Below are positions 1 to 10,048 of a stretch of DNA of 64,000 nucleotides, piece after piece; position 1 is the stretch's first letter, and each line of letters starts with the position of its first letter. This DNA is from Pseudomaricurvus sp. HS19 (GTDB lineage Bacteria > Pseudomonadota > Gammaproteobacteria > Pseudomonadales > Cellvibrionaceae): the NCBI RefSeq assembly GCF_009857815.1, contig NZ_WVVW01000003.1, positions 124,001 to 188,000 of the forward strand, given 5' to 3'. The position numbers were made by a program, and so were the translations under genes. The notes under the pieces were generated by a model. The model had not been told where the DNA came from, searched no databases, and saw only the letters and a list, made by a program, of their open reading frames with translations.

Positions 1-32
1 CGCCTAAAACCCTGCTGTTTGAAATCAAGTAA
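1..32 (+). CDS. 3' end of an upstream gene (partial)
   Basis: The first 32 bases read as an open frame ending in PKTLLFEIK and a TAA stop at 30-32. A strong hairpin follows ten bases later, as expected for the end of a plus-strand gene. Only about ten residues are visible, so no function can be given. It is convergent with the aldo/keto reductase gene. Confidence 0.5.
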   Translation, partial: PKTLLFEIK

Positions 33-41
33 TTGAGTGAC

Positions 42-65
42 TGCTCCGGGTTTGGTCCCGGAGCA
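42..65. terminator. Hairpin between two convergent genes
   Basis: A perfect 9-bp stem (TGCTCCGGG / CCCGGAGCA) encloses a 6-base loop. It lies between the end of the plus-strand fragment and the end of the minus-strand aldo/keto reductase gene, so it probably ends transcription from both sides. The T-run is poor on either strand. Confidence 0.6.
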
Positions 66-97
66 TATCCCTTATCGGTATTCCAGGGACAGTCGTC

Positions 98-1036
98 TTA
101 GCCCTGACAAATCTGATCGATCTGTTGCATCTCTTCCGCAGCCAGCTTCCACTCGCCGCACTCCAGGTTTTTCTGCAGCTGCTGTGGTGTCGTTGTGCCG
201 GCGATGACGCTGCACACCACCGGTTGTGCCAGCAGCCAGGAGATGGCCAGCTCCAGCAGGTTGTGCCCGCGCTCTTGCGCGAAGGCACTGAGCTTGTCCA
301 CCAGCTGCAGGCGCTCCGGTGTCAGGTAGCGGTCGCCCATATTCCACAGGTTTTTCGCCAGGCGGGTGTCGCTGGGCAGTTCGCCACTGGCGGAGTACTT
401 GCCGGTGAGCAGGCCGTTGGCCAGTGGTGAGTAGGGCATCAGCGCCATGCCGTACTTTTCCAGCGCCGGGATATGGCTCTGGCGGTTCTGCTGGCCCACC
501 AGCGAATACTCCTCCTGGGTGACGATGTAGCGGTGCAGGCCTTCGTTCTTCGACAGCCACTGGGATTCCACCACCTGCCACGCCGGCAGGTTACCGCAGC
601 CCAGGTAACGCACCTTGCCGCTGGTGACCAGGTCGTCCAGTGCCCGCAGGGTCTCTTCCATGGGGGTGCTCACATCGGGCCAGTGCAGCATGTAAATATC
701 GATGTAATCGGTGCCCAGTCGGCCCAGACTTTCATCCACCTGCTTGAGGATATTGCTGCGTGAGGTGTTGCGGGAGTAGTCCGGGCACATCCCGAACTTG
801 GTGACGATCACGGCGTCCTGGCGACGACGGCCCAGTGCCTTGCCGAGGATAGACTCAGACTGGCCCCACTCTGCACCGTAAACCGGTGCGGTATCAAACA
901 GGGTGACACCGGCGTCCAGGGCGTTGTGTACCAGCTTGGTAGAGGCAGTGAGATCGGTTTTGAGGCCAAAGTTATTACAGCCAAAGCCGATGCTGGAGAC
1001 CCGCAGGCCTGTGTTACCGACATTGCGTGTGTGCAT
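98..1036 (-). CDS. Aldo/keto reductase family oxidoreductase
   Basis: A cytosolic NADPH-dependent carbonyl reductase of the AKR superfamily, 312 residues and full length. The catalytic tetrad is visible: Asp48 and Tyr53 in FDTAPVYG, Lys80 in VIVTKFG and His118 in YMLHWPD. The C-terminal part carries the cofactor-binding SPLANGLLTGKY and SVIAGTTTPQQL segments. I place the start at ATG 1036 because an AGGAGG ribosome site lies just upstream; the longer frame would begin at a TTG inside that region. Its substrate is unknown. It has its own terminator-separated unit next to a nitronate monooxygenase, which suggests a general catabolic or detoxification role. Confidence 0.88.
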   Translation of the reverse strand: MHTRNVGNTGLRVSSIGFGCNNFGLKTDLTASTKLVHNALDAGVTLFDTAPVYGAEWGQSESILGKALGRRRQDAVIVTKFGMCPDYSRNTSRSNILKQVDESLGRLGTDYIDIYMLHWPDVSTPMEETLRALDDLVTSGKVRYLGCGNLPAWQVVESQWLSKNEGLHRYIVTQEEYSLVGQQNRQSHIPALEKYGMALMPYSPLANGLLTGKYSASGELPSDTRLAKNLWNMGDRYLTPERLQLVDKLSAFAQERGHNLLELAISWLLAQPVVCSVIAGTTTPQQLQKNLECGEWKLAAEEMQQIDQICQG

Positions 1037-1171
1037 GTGTGCCTCCTGCAAATGGCAAAATACGAAAAGGGGTCATTGTCCTGTTCACCCCGCTGTGAGT
1101 CCAGAGCAGTTCGCGGTTTGGCGAATTCGCCTTGTGGCGGCGGGTGTTGGCAGAAGCAAATTGGATTGAGC

Positions 1172-1200
1172 AAAAAAAGCCCCGCAGGTGCGGGGCTTTT
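1172..1200 (-). terminator. Rho-independent terminator of the nitronate monooxygenase gene
   Basis: The stem GCCCCGC / GCGGGGC is flanked by an A-run on one side and TTTT on the other, so it can work in both directions. It lies 26 bases past the stop of the minus-strand nitronate monooxygenase gene. Confidence 0.85.
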
Positions 1201-1225
1201 CGTTGGCGTTGCGCAGGTTCCTGGA

Positions 1226-2326
<1,101 letters not shown>

Positions 2327-2362
2327 TCACTTTTGTTCTCTTCAGCAAGCCGGGGCGGGGGC

Positions 2363-5300
2363 TCAGGCTTGCTGTACTTTTATTAGCTGGGGTTCGGCAA
2401 TCTGCACACCGGGGTTGTCAAAGGCTTGCTTAAGCCCCGGCAGCTGTTTGCGGTACTCCTCCACCGACGCTTCCTTGACCGGTCCATAGCCGCCGATGTC
2501 GGCAGCGGCACGGGCCAGGGCGATGGCTTCGTTCAGATTGCTCTGAGCAAGACGCGGCACTATACCACCAATTAACTCCCGATACTCACCTATGAGGGCC
2601 CGCTCCATGCGGCGCTCCGCGGTATAGCCGAACAGGTCCAGGGCGGTACCGCGCAGGCCTTTGGCCCTGGCCAACAGCCTGAAGGCGCTCAGTACCCAAG
2701 GGCCGAAGGTGCGTTTTTTCGGTCGCCCGGAGGTGTCCTTGCCCGGCAGCATGGGGGGCGCCAGGTGGAAGCTGAGCTTGAGGTCGCCGCTGAACTGGTG
2801 TTTCAGGCGCTCCATAAAGGCGGGCTGGGAGTAGAGCCGTGCCACTTCGTACTCGTCCTTGTAGGCCATCAGTTTGGCCAGGGTCAGGGCCACCTGACGG
2901 ACAAATTCGTCGCTGCCGGGTACCTGGCTCACTTTGGCGCGGATGTCGGCGATAAAGTCGCTGTAGGCCCCGGCGTAGGCCTCGTTCTGGTAATCGGTCA
3001 GGCGCGGGATACGGCTGGCCAGCACTGCTTCCACGGTTTCCAGGGATGGCAGGGGGTCATGAGCTTCCAGTTGCTCAGCCAGCGCCTTGGGATTGTGAGC
3101 GGCGAGGCGACCCAGGGCGAAGGTGCGCAGGTTGCCTTTAACAAAGGTGCCGTTGAGGCGGATTGCCTCTTCGATGGACGCCACCGACAGCGGCAACAAT
3201 CCCTTCTGGGCGGCGTAGCCCATCATCAGCACGTTGGTGCCAATGCTGTCGCCGGTGAGGTCGGTGGCCAGTTCGCTGGCGTGCAGGTCGAACGACGGGC
3301 CACCGGCGATGGCGTCGAGGATCGCCTTGCGCAGGCGCGCCTCGCCCAGGTCCAGGTTCTTGTTGCTCTGGAAGTCGCCGGTGGGGGCTACATCGGTGTT
3401 GAGGATGGCGGCGGTGTGGCCCGGCCGCACGGTCTTCAGCGCCGGGGCGCCGGAGGCGGAGATCAGGTCGCAGGCCAGCAGCAGGTCGGTCATGCCTTCA
3501 CTGAGCCGCGAGGTGTAAATGCCGTCGGGACTCTGGCCGATGCGGATATGGCTGGTGACAGTACCGCCCTTCTGCGCCATGCCGGTGAGGTCGAGAATGG
3601 AGCTGCCCTTGCCGTCCAGGTGTGCGGCCATACCCAGCAAGGCGCCGATGGTGAGTACACCGGTGCCGCCGATACCGGCCACCAGGATGTTGTAGCCGCG
3701 CTCATCCAGCGGGGCCACCGGGGCCTCCGGCAGGCTGGCGATCAACTGTTCCAGGGCCGAGGCGTCGCCGCTGGTGTGGGTGGCGATTTTTGCCCCCTGC
3801 ACACTGACAAACGACGGGCAGAAGCCCTTCACGCAGCTGAAATCCTTGTTGCAGGTGGACTGGTCGATCTTGCGCTTGCGACCGAACTCGGTCTCCAGCG
3901 GCTGGATGCTGATGCAGTTGGACTGCACGGAGCAGTCGCTGCAGCCCTCACAGACGTCCTGGTTGATGAACACACGGCGATCCGGATCGTCCATCAGGCC
4001 GCGCTTGCGGCGACGGCGTTTTTCGGTACCGCAGGTCTGCTCGTAGACGATACCGGTGACGCCGGGGGTCTCGCGCAAGCGGCGCTGGACGGCATCCAGC
4101 TCGTCGCGGTGGTGCAGCTCGCAGTTGGCGGGCAGCTTCAGGTGTTTGTAGTTATCGGGCTGGTCGGTCACCAGCATCACCGGGCGCACGCCCTCGGAGA
4201 GCAGCTGGTTCACCATGTCGATGGGGGTGATGCCCTGCTCTACCGGCTGGCCGCCGGTCATGGCCACGGCGTCGTTGTAGAGCACCTTGTAGGTGATGTT
4301 GGCCTTGGCCGCCACCGAGGCGCGGATGGCCAGTACACCGGAGTGGGAGTAGGTGCCGTCGCCCATGTTCTGGAACATGTGCGGGGTGTCCACGAAGTGG
4401 CTGACGCCGGCCCAGCCGGAGCCCTCGTGACCCATGGGCATAAACTGCATGGTGTTGCGGTCCATCACCACCGCCACCAGGCCGTGGCAGCCGATGCCGC
4501 CGAGGGCGCGGGAGCCGTCGGGGATGTTGGTGCTGGTGTTGTGGGGGCAGCCGGAACAGAAGTAGGCCGGGCGGATGCTGCCGCTGCCGGCGCTCAGGGC
4601 TTGCTGCTCTACCTGCTCCAGCTCGGCGAAGCGGGCGTTAACGCTCTCGTCTTCGATACCCAGCTGCTCCAGCAGGGTTTTGAGGGCGTGGCGTACCTTG
4701 GGCACGCTCAGTTCACCCACCGCTGGCAGCAGGGATTTGCCCTGCAGGTCTTTCTTGCCCGCCAGTGCCGGGCGCAGGTCGGCACTGAGGCCGTAGAGGG
4801 CGTGGGCGATCTGGTCTTCCATCACCGGGCGCTTCTCTTCCATCACCAGCAGTGCCTGATGGCCACTGGCGAAGGCGGTCAGGCCCTGGTCGTCCATGGG
4901 CCAGATCAGGCCCGGTTTGTAGACGCGGATACCGAGGCGGGCACAGGTGGCGTCGTCCAGGCCCAGGTCAGCCATGGCCTGACGCACATCCAGATAGGCT
5001 TTACCGGCACTGACGATACCGAGGGTGCGCTTTTCGCCATCCACGGTGACCCGGTCTATGCCATTGGCGCGGGCAAAGGCGGTGGCCGCCGGCAGGCGGT
5101 AGTTCACCAGCCACTCCTCCTCCACCAGCGGTGGCAGGTTCTCGCGCAGGTTGAGACCTTCCGGAGGAATCTCCACGTCAGTGGGGATGTTGTAACTGCG
5201 CATGGGGTCGGGCAGCTCAACACAGGCGGACAGGTCGAGGGTGTCGGTAATGGTCTTCAGGGCCACGTAGCAACCACTGAAGCGGGACATCTGCCAGCCA

Positions 5301-5896
5301 AACAGGCCGAACTCCATGATCTCGCCGATGGTGGCCGGGTACAGGATCGGCGTCATGGCCGCCATCAATGTGTGTTCGGACTGATGGGCGCTGTCGGAGG
5401 ACTTGCCGCCGTGGTCGTCCCCGGCCACCACCAGGAAACCACCGCTGGCGGAGGCGCCTTCAAAGTTGCCCAGTTTGAGGGATTCGCAGGCGCGATCGAC
5501 GCCGATGCCCTTGCCGTACCAGAGGCCGAAGACGCCGTCGTATTGGGACTCGCCAAACCACTTCAGCTCCTGGGTACCGCGGATGGAACTGGCCGCCAGC
5601 TCCTCGTTGAGGCCGGCCTGGAAGACGATATTGTGCTCGTCCAGCAGCTTCTGCGCACCCCACAGGGCGGAATCGTAGACCCCCAGCGGCGAGCCGCGGT
5701 AGCCGGAGATAAAACCGGCGGTCTTCAGGCCCAGTGCCGCGTCGCGGCGGGCCTGGTCCAGCGGCAGGCGCACCAGCGCCTGGTTGGAGGTCATAAAGAC
5801 CTGGCCGGAGGTCTGGAGGTACTTGTCGTCCAGGGTCACGGCGTGGGCGGTGGAGTCGGGTGATTTGGTCATAGTGTGTTCAGTATCAGTTTGCAT
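2363..5896 (-). CDS. Indolepyruvate ferredoxin oxidoreductase family protein (fused alpha/beta/gamma)
   Basis: A 1177-residue fused 2-oxoacid:ferredoxin oxidoreductase that should oxidatively decarboxylate a 2-oxoacid (aryl- or branched-chain type) to an acyl-CoA. The N-terminal third carries the pyrimidine-binding segment (SGYRGSPLG, LNEELAASSIRGTQ). The middle holds the thiamine diphosphate domain (YFCSGCPHNTST, GIGCHG, MGHEGSGWAGV, GDGTYSHSG). Next come ferredoxin-like cysteine clusters (CEGCSDCSVQSNC, CNKDFSCVKGFC) and then the gamma domain (VAGIGGTGVLTIGALLG, GMAQKGGTVTSHIRIG). ATG 5872 is an alternative start; neither has an ideal ribosome site. It precedes and is separate from the nitronate monooxygenase gene. 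CoA esters it forms could feed the acyl-CoA enzymes encoded further along. Confidence 0.9.
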   Translation of the reverse strand: MQTDTEHTMTKSPDSTAHAVTLDDKYLQTSGQVFMTSNQALVRLPLDQARRDAALGLKTAGFISGYRGSPLGVYDSALWGAQKLLDEHNIVFQAGLNEELAASSIRGTQELKWFGESQYDGVFGLWYGKGIGVDRACESLKLGNFEGASASGGFLVVAGDDHGGKSSDSAHQSEHTLMAAMTPILYPATIGEIMEFGLFGWQMSRFSGCYVALKTITDTLDLSACVELPDPMRSYNIPTDVEIPPEGLNLRENLPPLVEEEWLVNYRLPAATAFARANGIDRVTVDGEKRTLGIVSAGKAYLDVRQAMADLGLDDATCARLGIRVYKPGLIWPMDDQGLTAFASGHQALLVMEEKRPVMEDQIAHALYGLSADLRPALAGKKDLQGKSLLPAVGELSVPKVRHALKTLLEQLGIEDESVNARFAELEQVEQQALSAGSGSIRPAYFCSGCPHNTSTNIPDGSRALGGIGCHGLVAVVMDRNTMQFMPMGHEGSGWAGVSHFVDTPHMFQNMGDGTYSHSGVLAIRASVAAKANITYKVLYNDAVAMTGGQPVEQGITPIDMVNQLLSEGVRPVMLVTDQPDNYKHLKLPANCELHHRDELDAVQRRLRETPGVTGIVYEQTCGTEKRRRRKRGLMDDPDRRVFINQDVCEGCSDCSVQSNCISIQPLETEFGRKRKIDQSTCNKDFSCVKGFCPSFVSVQGAKIATHTSGDASALEQLIASLPEAPVAPLDERGYNILVAGIGGTGVLTIGALLGMAAHLDGKGSSILDLTGMAQKGGTVTSHIRIGQSPDGIYTSRLSEGMTDLLLACDLISASGAPALKTVRPGHTAAILNTDVAPTGDFQSNKNLDLGEARLRKAILDAIAGGPSFDLHASELATDLTGDSIGTNVLMMGYAAQKGLLPLSVASIEEAIRLNGTFVKGNLRTFALGRLAAHNPKALAEQLEAHDPLPSLETVEAVLASRIPRLTDYQNEAYAGAYSDFIADIRAKVSQVPGSDEFVRQVALTLAKLMAYKDEYEVARLYSQPAFMERLKHQFSGDLKLSFHLAPPMLPGKDTSGRPKKRTFGPWVLSAFRLLARAKGLRGTALDLFGYTAERRMERALIGEYRELIGGIVPRLAQSNLNEAIALARAAADIGGYGPVKEASVEEYRKQLPGLKQAFDNPGVQIAEPQLIKVQQA

Positions 5897-5955
5897 ACCT
5901 CTACCGGGCGTCCGCTGTTGGCGCCCGGTAGAGGTTTAGGGGGCGTCGGGCCGGG

Positions 5956-6429
5956 TTACTTGGCGACCGGAGGCAGGGCGCTCAGGGGGAAGTCGCAGTT
6001 CACGGTTTCCTGGATCTCGATCACATTGCCTTCGGGATCCTTGCCATAGATGGATTTCACATGGCCCACATTGATGGGCTCAGGCTCAGGGAAGGTCATG
6101 CCGACGCTCTGCAGGCGCTTGAACTCCTCTTCGATGTCGGTGACGTCGATACACATATGAGTGTAGCCCTTGTCGTAGGGCTGCTTGGGCGCGGGGGAGT
6201 CCGGTTCCGGGGCGCTGTACTGGAACAGCTCCATATAACAGGTGCCGGCGCGCAGCATGCAGCCGCGGGCGGCGGAGCCTTTTACGGCCACGATGCGGTC
6301 GATGAATTCGTCGTCTTTCCAGCTGAAGCCTTCGCCCACCAGCTCAAAGCCAAAGGCCTCGCGGTAGAACTCGATCATGCGGTCCATGTCGTTCACATGA
6401 ATGCCGATGTGGTGTATGCCTCTTATCAT
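5956..6429 (-). CDS. VOC (glyoxalase/bleomycin resistance/dioxygenase) family protein
   Basis: A 157-residue vicinal-oxygen-chelate protein made of two beta-alpha-beta-beta-beta modules. The first opens with GIHHIGIHVND and the second with GYTHMCIDVTD. It ends with DPEGNVIEIQE, the typical metal-ligand glutamate strand. Members include glyoxalase I, methylmalonyl-CoA epimerase and extradiol dioxygenases; I cannot tell which reaction this one performs. The start at ATG 6429 is chosen for its GGAGGAGAG ribosome site. It is divergent from the Rieske oxygenase gene and lies directly before the 2-oxoacid oxidoreductase on the same strand, so it may belong to the same catabolic programme. Confidence 0.85.
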   Translation of the reverse strand: MIRGIHHIGIHVNDMDRMIEFYREAFGFELVGEGFSWKDDEFIDRIVAVKGSAARGCMLRAGTCYMELFQYSAPEPDSPAPKQPYDKGYTHMCIDVTDIEEEFKRLQSVGMTFPEPEPINVGHVKSIYGKDPEGNVIEIQETVNCDFPLSALPPVAK

Positions 6430-6760
6430 TGTTCTCTCCTCCAAACGGGTGTGTGCCCCGGTGCAGCGGCTGCGCTGCGGGGCTGCGGATGGGCGGAATG
6501 ACGCCGCCGCAGATTGTCTTAGTTATGGTCCACAAACCCAGGCTATCGGTTGGGTCAGGTTAGTCTATCCTCAACTGCATGGCAGGCATATCAGGGTGGC
6601 AGAAGCAGGCAAGTTGCGGTGCCCGCGCAGTCATTTTGGCTTTACAGGGGCGGTGGCATAATGACCGAATCAAGAAATAAGCCTGCAAACAACAGGTGTA
6701 TTGCAGTGGCTGCAATGCACTCAAAACAAAGACGCCACCCAAGGTAACTGGAGGAGAGGC
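6430..6760 (+). promoter_or_regulatory. Divergent promoter region of the VOC and Rieske oxygenase genes
   Basis: This 331-base gap holds no gene. A CATAAT hexamer at 6657-6662 could be the -10 box of the oxygenase promoter, although no good -35 box stands at the right distance. The inverted repeat at 6696-6720 lies downstream of it. A strong GGAGGAGAG ribosome site lies just before ATG 6761. Confidence 0.45.
6696..6720. promoter_or_regulatory. Candidate operator: interrupted palindrome upstream of the Rieske oxygenase
   Basis: The arms GTG-N-ATTGCAG and CTGCAAT-N-CAC face each other across a 3-base spacer. Ten of eleven arm positions are complementary. It lies 40 to 64 bases before the oxygenase start, just after a possible -10 box, a position where a bound regulator would block transcription. 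No regulator gene is adjacent, so the protein that would bind is unknown. Confidence 0.45.
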
Positions 6761-8149
6761 ATGAGCGATCAAGCATTGGAAAAAGGCCAGGCCCGCTGCC
6801 CGGGCGAGCCCAGCACTCAGGAAATCATTGCCCGTGACCGGGTCAAGGCACCACAGTGGGTGACCTCCGAGTCTTACCAGTTTATGGGTGATGAGGATGT
6901 CAGTGTCGATCGTTACATCGATGCCGACTACGCGCAGAAAGAATACGACCGTCTGTGGAGCCGCACCTGGCAGTTCGCCTGCCGCGAGGAGCACATCCCG
7001 GAAGTGGGTGATTACTACGTCTACGACATCGGCAAACACTCCTTTATCGTTACCCGCACTGCCGAAGATCAGGTCAAGGCTTACTACAACGCCTGTATGC
7101 ACCGCGGCACCAAGCTGCGTCCATCCGGCACCGAAGGTTCTGCCACTGTCTTCCGCTGCCCCTTCCACGGCTGGACCTGGAACGTGGACGGCACCATGAA
7201 GGAAGTGCTGTGTGACTGGGACTTCCCCCATGTGAACAAGAGCGAATTCTCCCTGCCGGAAGCCCGTGTGGAACTGCTGGCCGGTTTCGTCTTTATCAAC
7301 ATGGATAAGGATGCCCCCTCCCTGGCGGAGTACTTTGGCCCTGAAGCCATGTCCCACATTGAGCAGTGGGGCCTGGAAGACCGCTACATCGTGGCCCACG
7401 TTTCCAAGATCATTCCGGCTAACTGGAAGCTGACCATGGAGGCCTTTATGGAGGCCTATCACGTACTGGAGACCCACCCGCAGGTGTCTGTTTCCAACGC
7501 CGACGCCAACTCCCAGTACGACACTTACGGCGATCACGTGAACCGCTTTATCTCCAGTCTGGGCGTAGTGAGTCCTCACCACCGTGGTCGCTACAGCGAG
7601 CAGGATGTGCTGGATCAGTTCACTGTGGGTGACGCCTCTGTCCTCGAAGGTGCCGACCGCACCCTGAAAGAGGGTGAGACCGCCCGCCAGCGCATGGCGG
7701 ACATGATGCGGGAGATGTTCTCCAAGGCCGCGGATACGGACCTGAGCAAGGTGTCCGATGCCGAGCTGCTGGACTGCTTCTCCTACACCGTGTTCCCCAA
7801 CACCTTCCTGTTCCCGGGTATCTCCCTGCCGATGGTTTACCGCTTCCGCCCGGTGGCTGACGATCACCGCAAGTGCTACTACGAGGTGTTCTTCATGCAT
7901 CCCGTGCCGGCCAATGGCGAGCGTCCTGAGCCAGCCTGTGAAGAGCACCTGACCGAGCATCAGTCCTTCTGCGAGGCGCCTTCCATGAATGACGGTTTTG
8001 GCGCCATTCTGGATCAGGACACCGAGAACCTGTTGCTGCAGCAGCAGGGCCTGGAGGCCTCTGCCAAGCCGGGTATTACCCTGGGTAACTACCAGGAGAT
8101 CCGCATTCGTCACTTTGAGCAGACTGTCGACAAGTACGTCAACAGCTGA
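6761..8149 (+). CDS. Rieske non-heme iron ring-hydroxylating oxygenase, alpha subunit
   Basis: A 462-residue oxygenase component that adds oxygen to an aromatic or alicyclic substrate. The Rieske [2Fe-2S] ligands are Cys112, His114, Cys133 and His136 (CMHRG, CPFHGW). The mononuclear iron site is visible in EAYHVLETHP, with Glu231, His234 and His239. The length is usual for alpha subunits and no beta subunit follows, so it may be a homo-oligomeric, Phthalate- or carnitine-oxygenase-like type. The start is ATG 6761, which has a GGAGGAGAG site; the reading frame opens earlier at 6701. The Rieske ferredoxin encoded at 8371 is the probable electron donor. No dedicated reductase is seen here. The substrate is not evident. 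Confidence 0.92.
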   Translation: MSDQALEKGQARCPGEPSTQEIIARDRVKAPQWVTSESYQFMGDEDVSVDRYIDADYAQKEYDRLWSRTWQFACREEHIPEVGDYYVYDIGKHSFIVTRTAEDQVKAYYNACMHRGTKLRPSGTEGSATVFRCPFHGWTWNVDGTMKEVLCDWDFPHVNKSEFSLPEARVELLAGFVFINMDKDAPSLAEYFGPEAMSHIEQWGLEDRYIVAHVSKIIPANWKLTMEAFMEAYHVLETHPQVSVSNADANSQYDTYGDHVNRFISSLGVVSPHHRGRYSEQDVLDQFTVGDASVLEGADRTLKEGETARQRMADMMREMFSKAADTDLSKVSDAELLDCFSYTVFPNTFLFPGISLPMVYRFRPVADDHRKCYYEVFFMHPVPANGERPEPACEEHLTEHQSFCEAPSMNDGFGAILDQDTENLLLQQQGLEASAKPGITLGNYQEIRIRHFEQTVDKYVNS

Positions 8150-8180
8150 GGCTCCGGCCTCCAATCCGAGTGACATCGAC

Positions 8181-8235
8181 GGGCCGGCCAATCGCGCTTG
8201 CAGGGCAAGCAGGGTTGGCCGGCCCTTTGTTTTTT
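8181..8235 (+). terminator. Rho-independent terminator after the Rieske oxygenase gene
   Basis: An 11-bp stem (GGGCCGGCCAA / TTGGCCGGCCC) encloses a smaller nested hairpin and is followed by TTTGTTTTTT. It separates the oxygenase from the ferredoxin gene, which therefore needs its own promoter or read-through. Confidence 0.88.
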
Positions 8236-8370
8236 ACGCCCCGGAATCCCCGTCTGCCGGCCTTCTGCCGGGGGACCCCAGCCCCCTTTTGCTTGTCTAC
8301 AACGCTGTTGATCAATAGAATGTGGGCGCTGTGGGAGAACTGCCGGGCTTTTGAAGAAAGGTGAATTGCT

Positions 8371-8682
8371 TTGACTAAAGAGTTTCAGCGCTTCTGCGCA
8401 GTGGACGCCGTGCCAGCCAATGGTAAGAAAGCTGGTCGTGTAAATGGTACGCCGGTGCTGGTGGTTAACACCAAGGGCAAGCTGTTTGCGGTATCCGCTG
8501 TCTGCTCCCATCAGGAGAAATTTCTGACCGCTGGTCGGGTGCGCAATTGCCGCATTACCTGCCCCCTGCACGGGGCGCAGTTCAACCTGGAGACTGGTGA
8601 GGCCATGTGCCTGCCGGCCACCAAGCCCATTGCTACCTATGAGGTGCGGGTGGTTGATGACTGGATTGAAGTCGCGGTCTGA
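8371..8682 (+). CDS. Rieske [2Fe-2S] ferredoxin
   Basis: A 103-residue soluble Rieske ferredoxin. Cluster ligands are Cys45 and His47 in CSHQ and Cys64 and His67 in CPLHG. The C-terminal half shows the usual FNLETGEAMCLPATKP segment and a VVDDWIEVAV end. It starts at a TTG codon with an AAAGG ribosome site in front; no better ATG exists upstream. It most likely passes electrons to the Rieske oxygenase encoded just before it. Related small Rieske proteins also occur in nitrite reductases, but nothing nearby supports that. Confidence 0.88.
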   Translation: MTKEFQRFCAVDAVPANGKKAGRVNGTPVLVVNTKGKLFAVSAVCSHQEKFLTAGRVRNCRITCPLHGAQFNLETGEAMCLPATKPIATYEVRVVDDWIEVAV

Positions 8683-8845
8683 GCCTTATCGGGCAGGCCC
8701 GCCAGGTGTCTCGGCTATACTGCCCTGACACCACCCGCTTCCGCATCCCCGGTTCCACCGGTCAGACGTTATCGACCCGGCAGTGATCTGCCCGGGCTCC
8801 CAGCGAGTATCGATATCAGAATTATCAAGCGATATAGGTTTACAG

Positions 8846-10048
8846 ATGAGCTCAGAAAACAGTACTGACCTGCTGCGTCAGGAGGTAAGAGCCTGGCTGC
8901 AGGAGAATGTGCCGGCCGGTTGGCGTGAGGCCATGACCAACGTCGATCAGGAACTCTTTTTCGAAGCCCAGCGCGACTGGTTCAAAAAACTGTCCGCTGC
9001 TGGCTACGCCACCCCCCACTGGCCGGAAGGCTGGCCGGGCGGCGGTCGCTCCCTCGCCGAGCAGAAGGTGATTTACGAAGAGGTGGCCCGTGCCGATGCG
9101 CCGCGTCTGATTCTCTATTTCGTGGCTCTCTATCACGCCGCCTGTACCCTAATGGAGTGCGGCAGCAAGGAGCAGCAGGAGAAGTACCTGCCTGGCATCC
9201 TCAATGGTGAGATCTGGTGTCAGGGCTTCTCCGAGCCCAACGCCGGTTCCGATCTGGCGTCCCTCAAGACCAAGGCCGAGCGCCGTGGCGACAAGTACAT
9301 CATCAACGGTCAGAAGACCTGGTCCACCATGGCCCAGTACGCCGATCGCTGCCTGCTGCTGTGCCGCACCGACAATTCCGGTCCGCCCCAGGCTGGCCTG
9401 ACCTACCTGCTGCTGGACATGAAATCCCCCGGTGTCTCCGTGGTGCCGATTCACCAGATCACCGGTGACGACGAGTTTGCCGAAATCTTCTTCGACGACG
9501 TGGAAGTCTCCGTGGACGACCTGGTGGGCGAAGAGGGCAATGGCTGGGCCGTGGCCCAGGCGACCCTGGCCTCCGAGCGTGGCCTGACCCTGGTAGAGCT
9601 GAGCCAGCGCATGCGCTACTCCCTCTCCTTCCTGGCCGAAGCCATGCAAGCCAATGGCACCAGCGAAGATCCGGTGTTGCGCCGTGAGCTGGGCAACGTG
9701 ATCGCCCGCGTCGATGGCGCCTGCGCACTGGCTGACCAGTACCTGCTGAAGCGTATTTCCCATCAGGAGCAGGTGGGTGACGCCTCCCTGGTGAAGCTCT
9801 ATTACGCCCAGGCGCTGCGCGCCTACACCACCCTGGGCCGCAAGATCGCCGGTCTGGACGGCATGTTCGACCCCGGCTTTATGCGCGGTGCTACCCAGGA
9901 GACCGGTAACTGGCCGCTCGACTTTATGAACTCATACAACTGGTCCATCGCCGGTGGCAGTAACGAAATTCAGCGCAACATCATCTCCGAGCGCATGCTG
10001 AAGATGCCGCGCGAGCCCAAGAGCTGGAAGTGGGAAGGAGGTAGATGA
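8846..10048 (+). CDS. Acyl-CoA dehydrogenase (FAD)
   Basis: A 400-residue acyl-CoA dehydrogenase that would introduce the alpha,beta double bond into an acyl-CoA. The family's segments are in order: the N-terminal helical part, FSEPNAGSDLASLKTKAERRG with the FAD/substrate loop, INGQKTWSTMAQYAD, and the C-terminal GGSNEIQRNIISERML. The start at ATG 8846 is preferred to the upstream reading frame from 8783. It overlaps the next dehydrogenase gene by an ATGA junction, so the two are co-translated. Paired dehydrogenases of this kind often form heteromers acting on bulky acyl-CoAs such as steroid side chains; that is an inference from the pairing only. Confidence 0.92.
   Translation: MSSENSTDLLRQEVRAWLQENVPAGWREAMTNVDQELFFEAQRDWFKKLSAAGYATPHWPEGWPGGGRSLAEQKVIYEEVARADAPRLILYFVALYHAACTLMECGSKEQQEKYLPGILNGEIWCQGFSEPNAGSDLASLKTKAERRGDKYIINGQKTWSTMAQYADRCLLLCRTDNSGPPQAGLTYLLLDMKSPGVSVVPIHQITGDDEFAEIFFDDVEVSVDDLVGEEGNGWAVAQATLASERGLTLVELSQRMRYSLSFLAEAMQANGTSEDPVLRRELGNVIARVDGACALADQYLLKRISHQEQVGDASLVKLYYAQALRAYTTLGRKIAGLDGMFDPGFMRGATQETGNWPLDFMNSYNWSIAGGSNEIQRNIISERMLKMPREPKSWKWEGGR

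Noticed and set aside
2765-5863. A 1032-residue open frame on the plus strand opposite the 2-oxoacid oxidoreductase gene
   Set aside because: It is a shadow frame: its translation is Gly/Val/His/Gln-rich with no motif, while the minus strand encodes a well-conserved enzyme over the same bases.
6560-8191. A 543-residue minus-strand frame over the Rieske oxygenase
   Set aside because: The plus strand has the Rieske and iron-site motifs and a strong ribosome site; the antisense frame has none.
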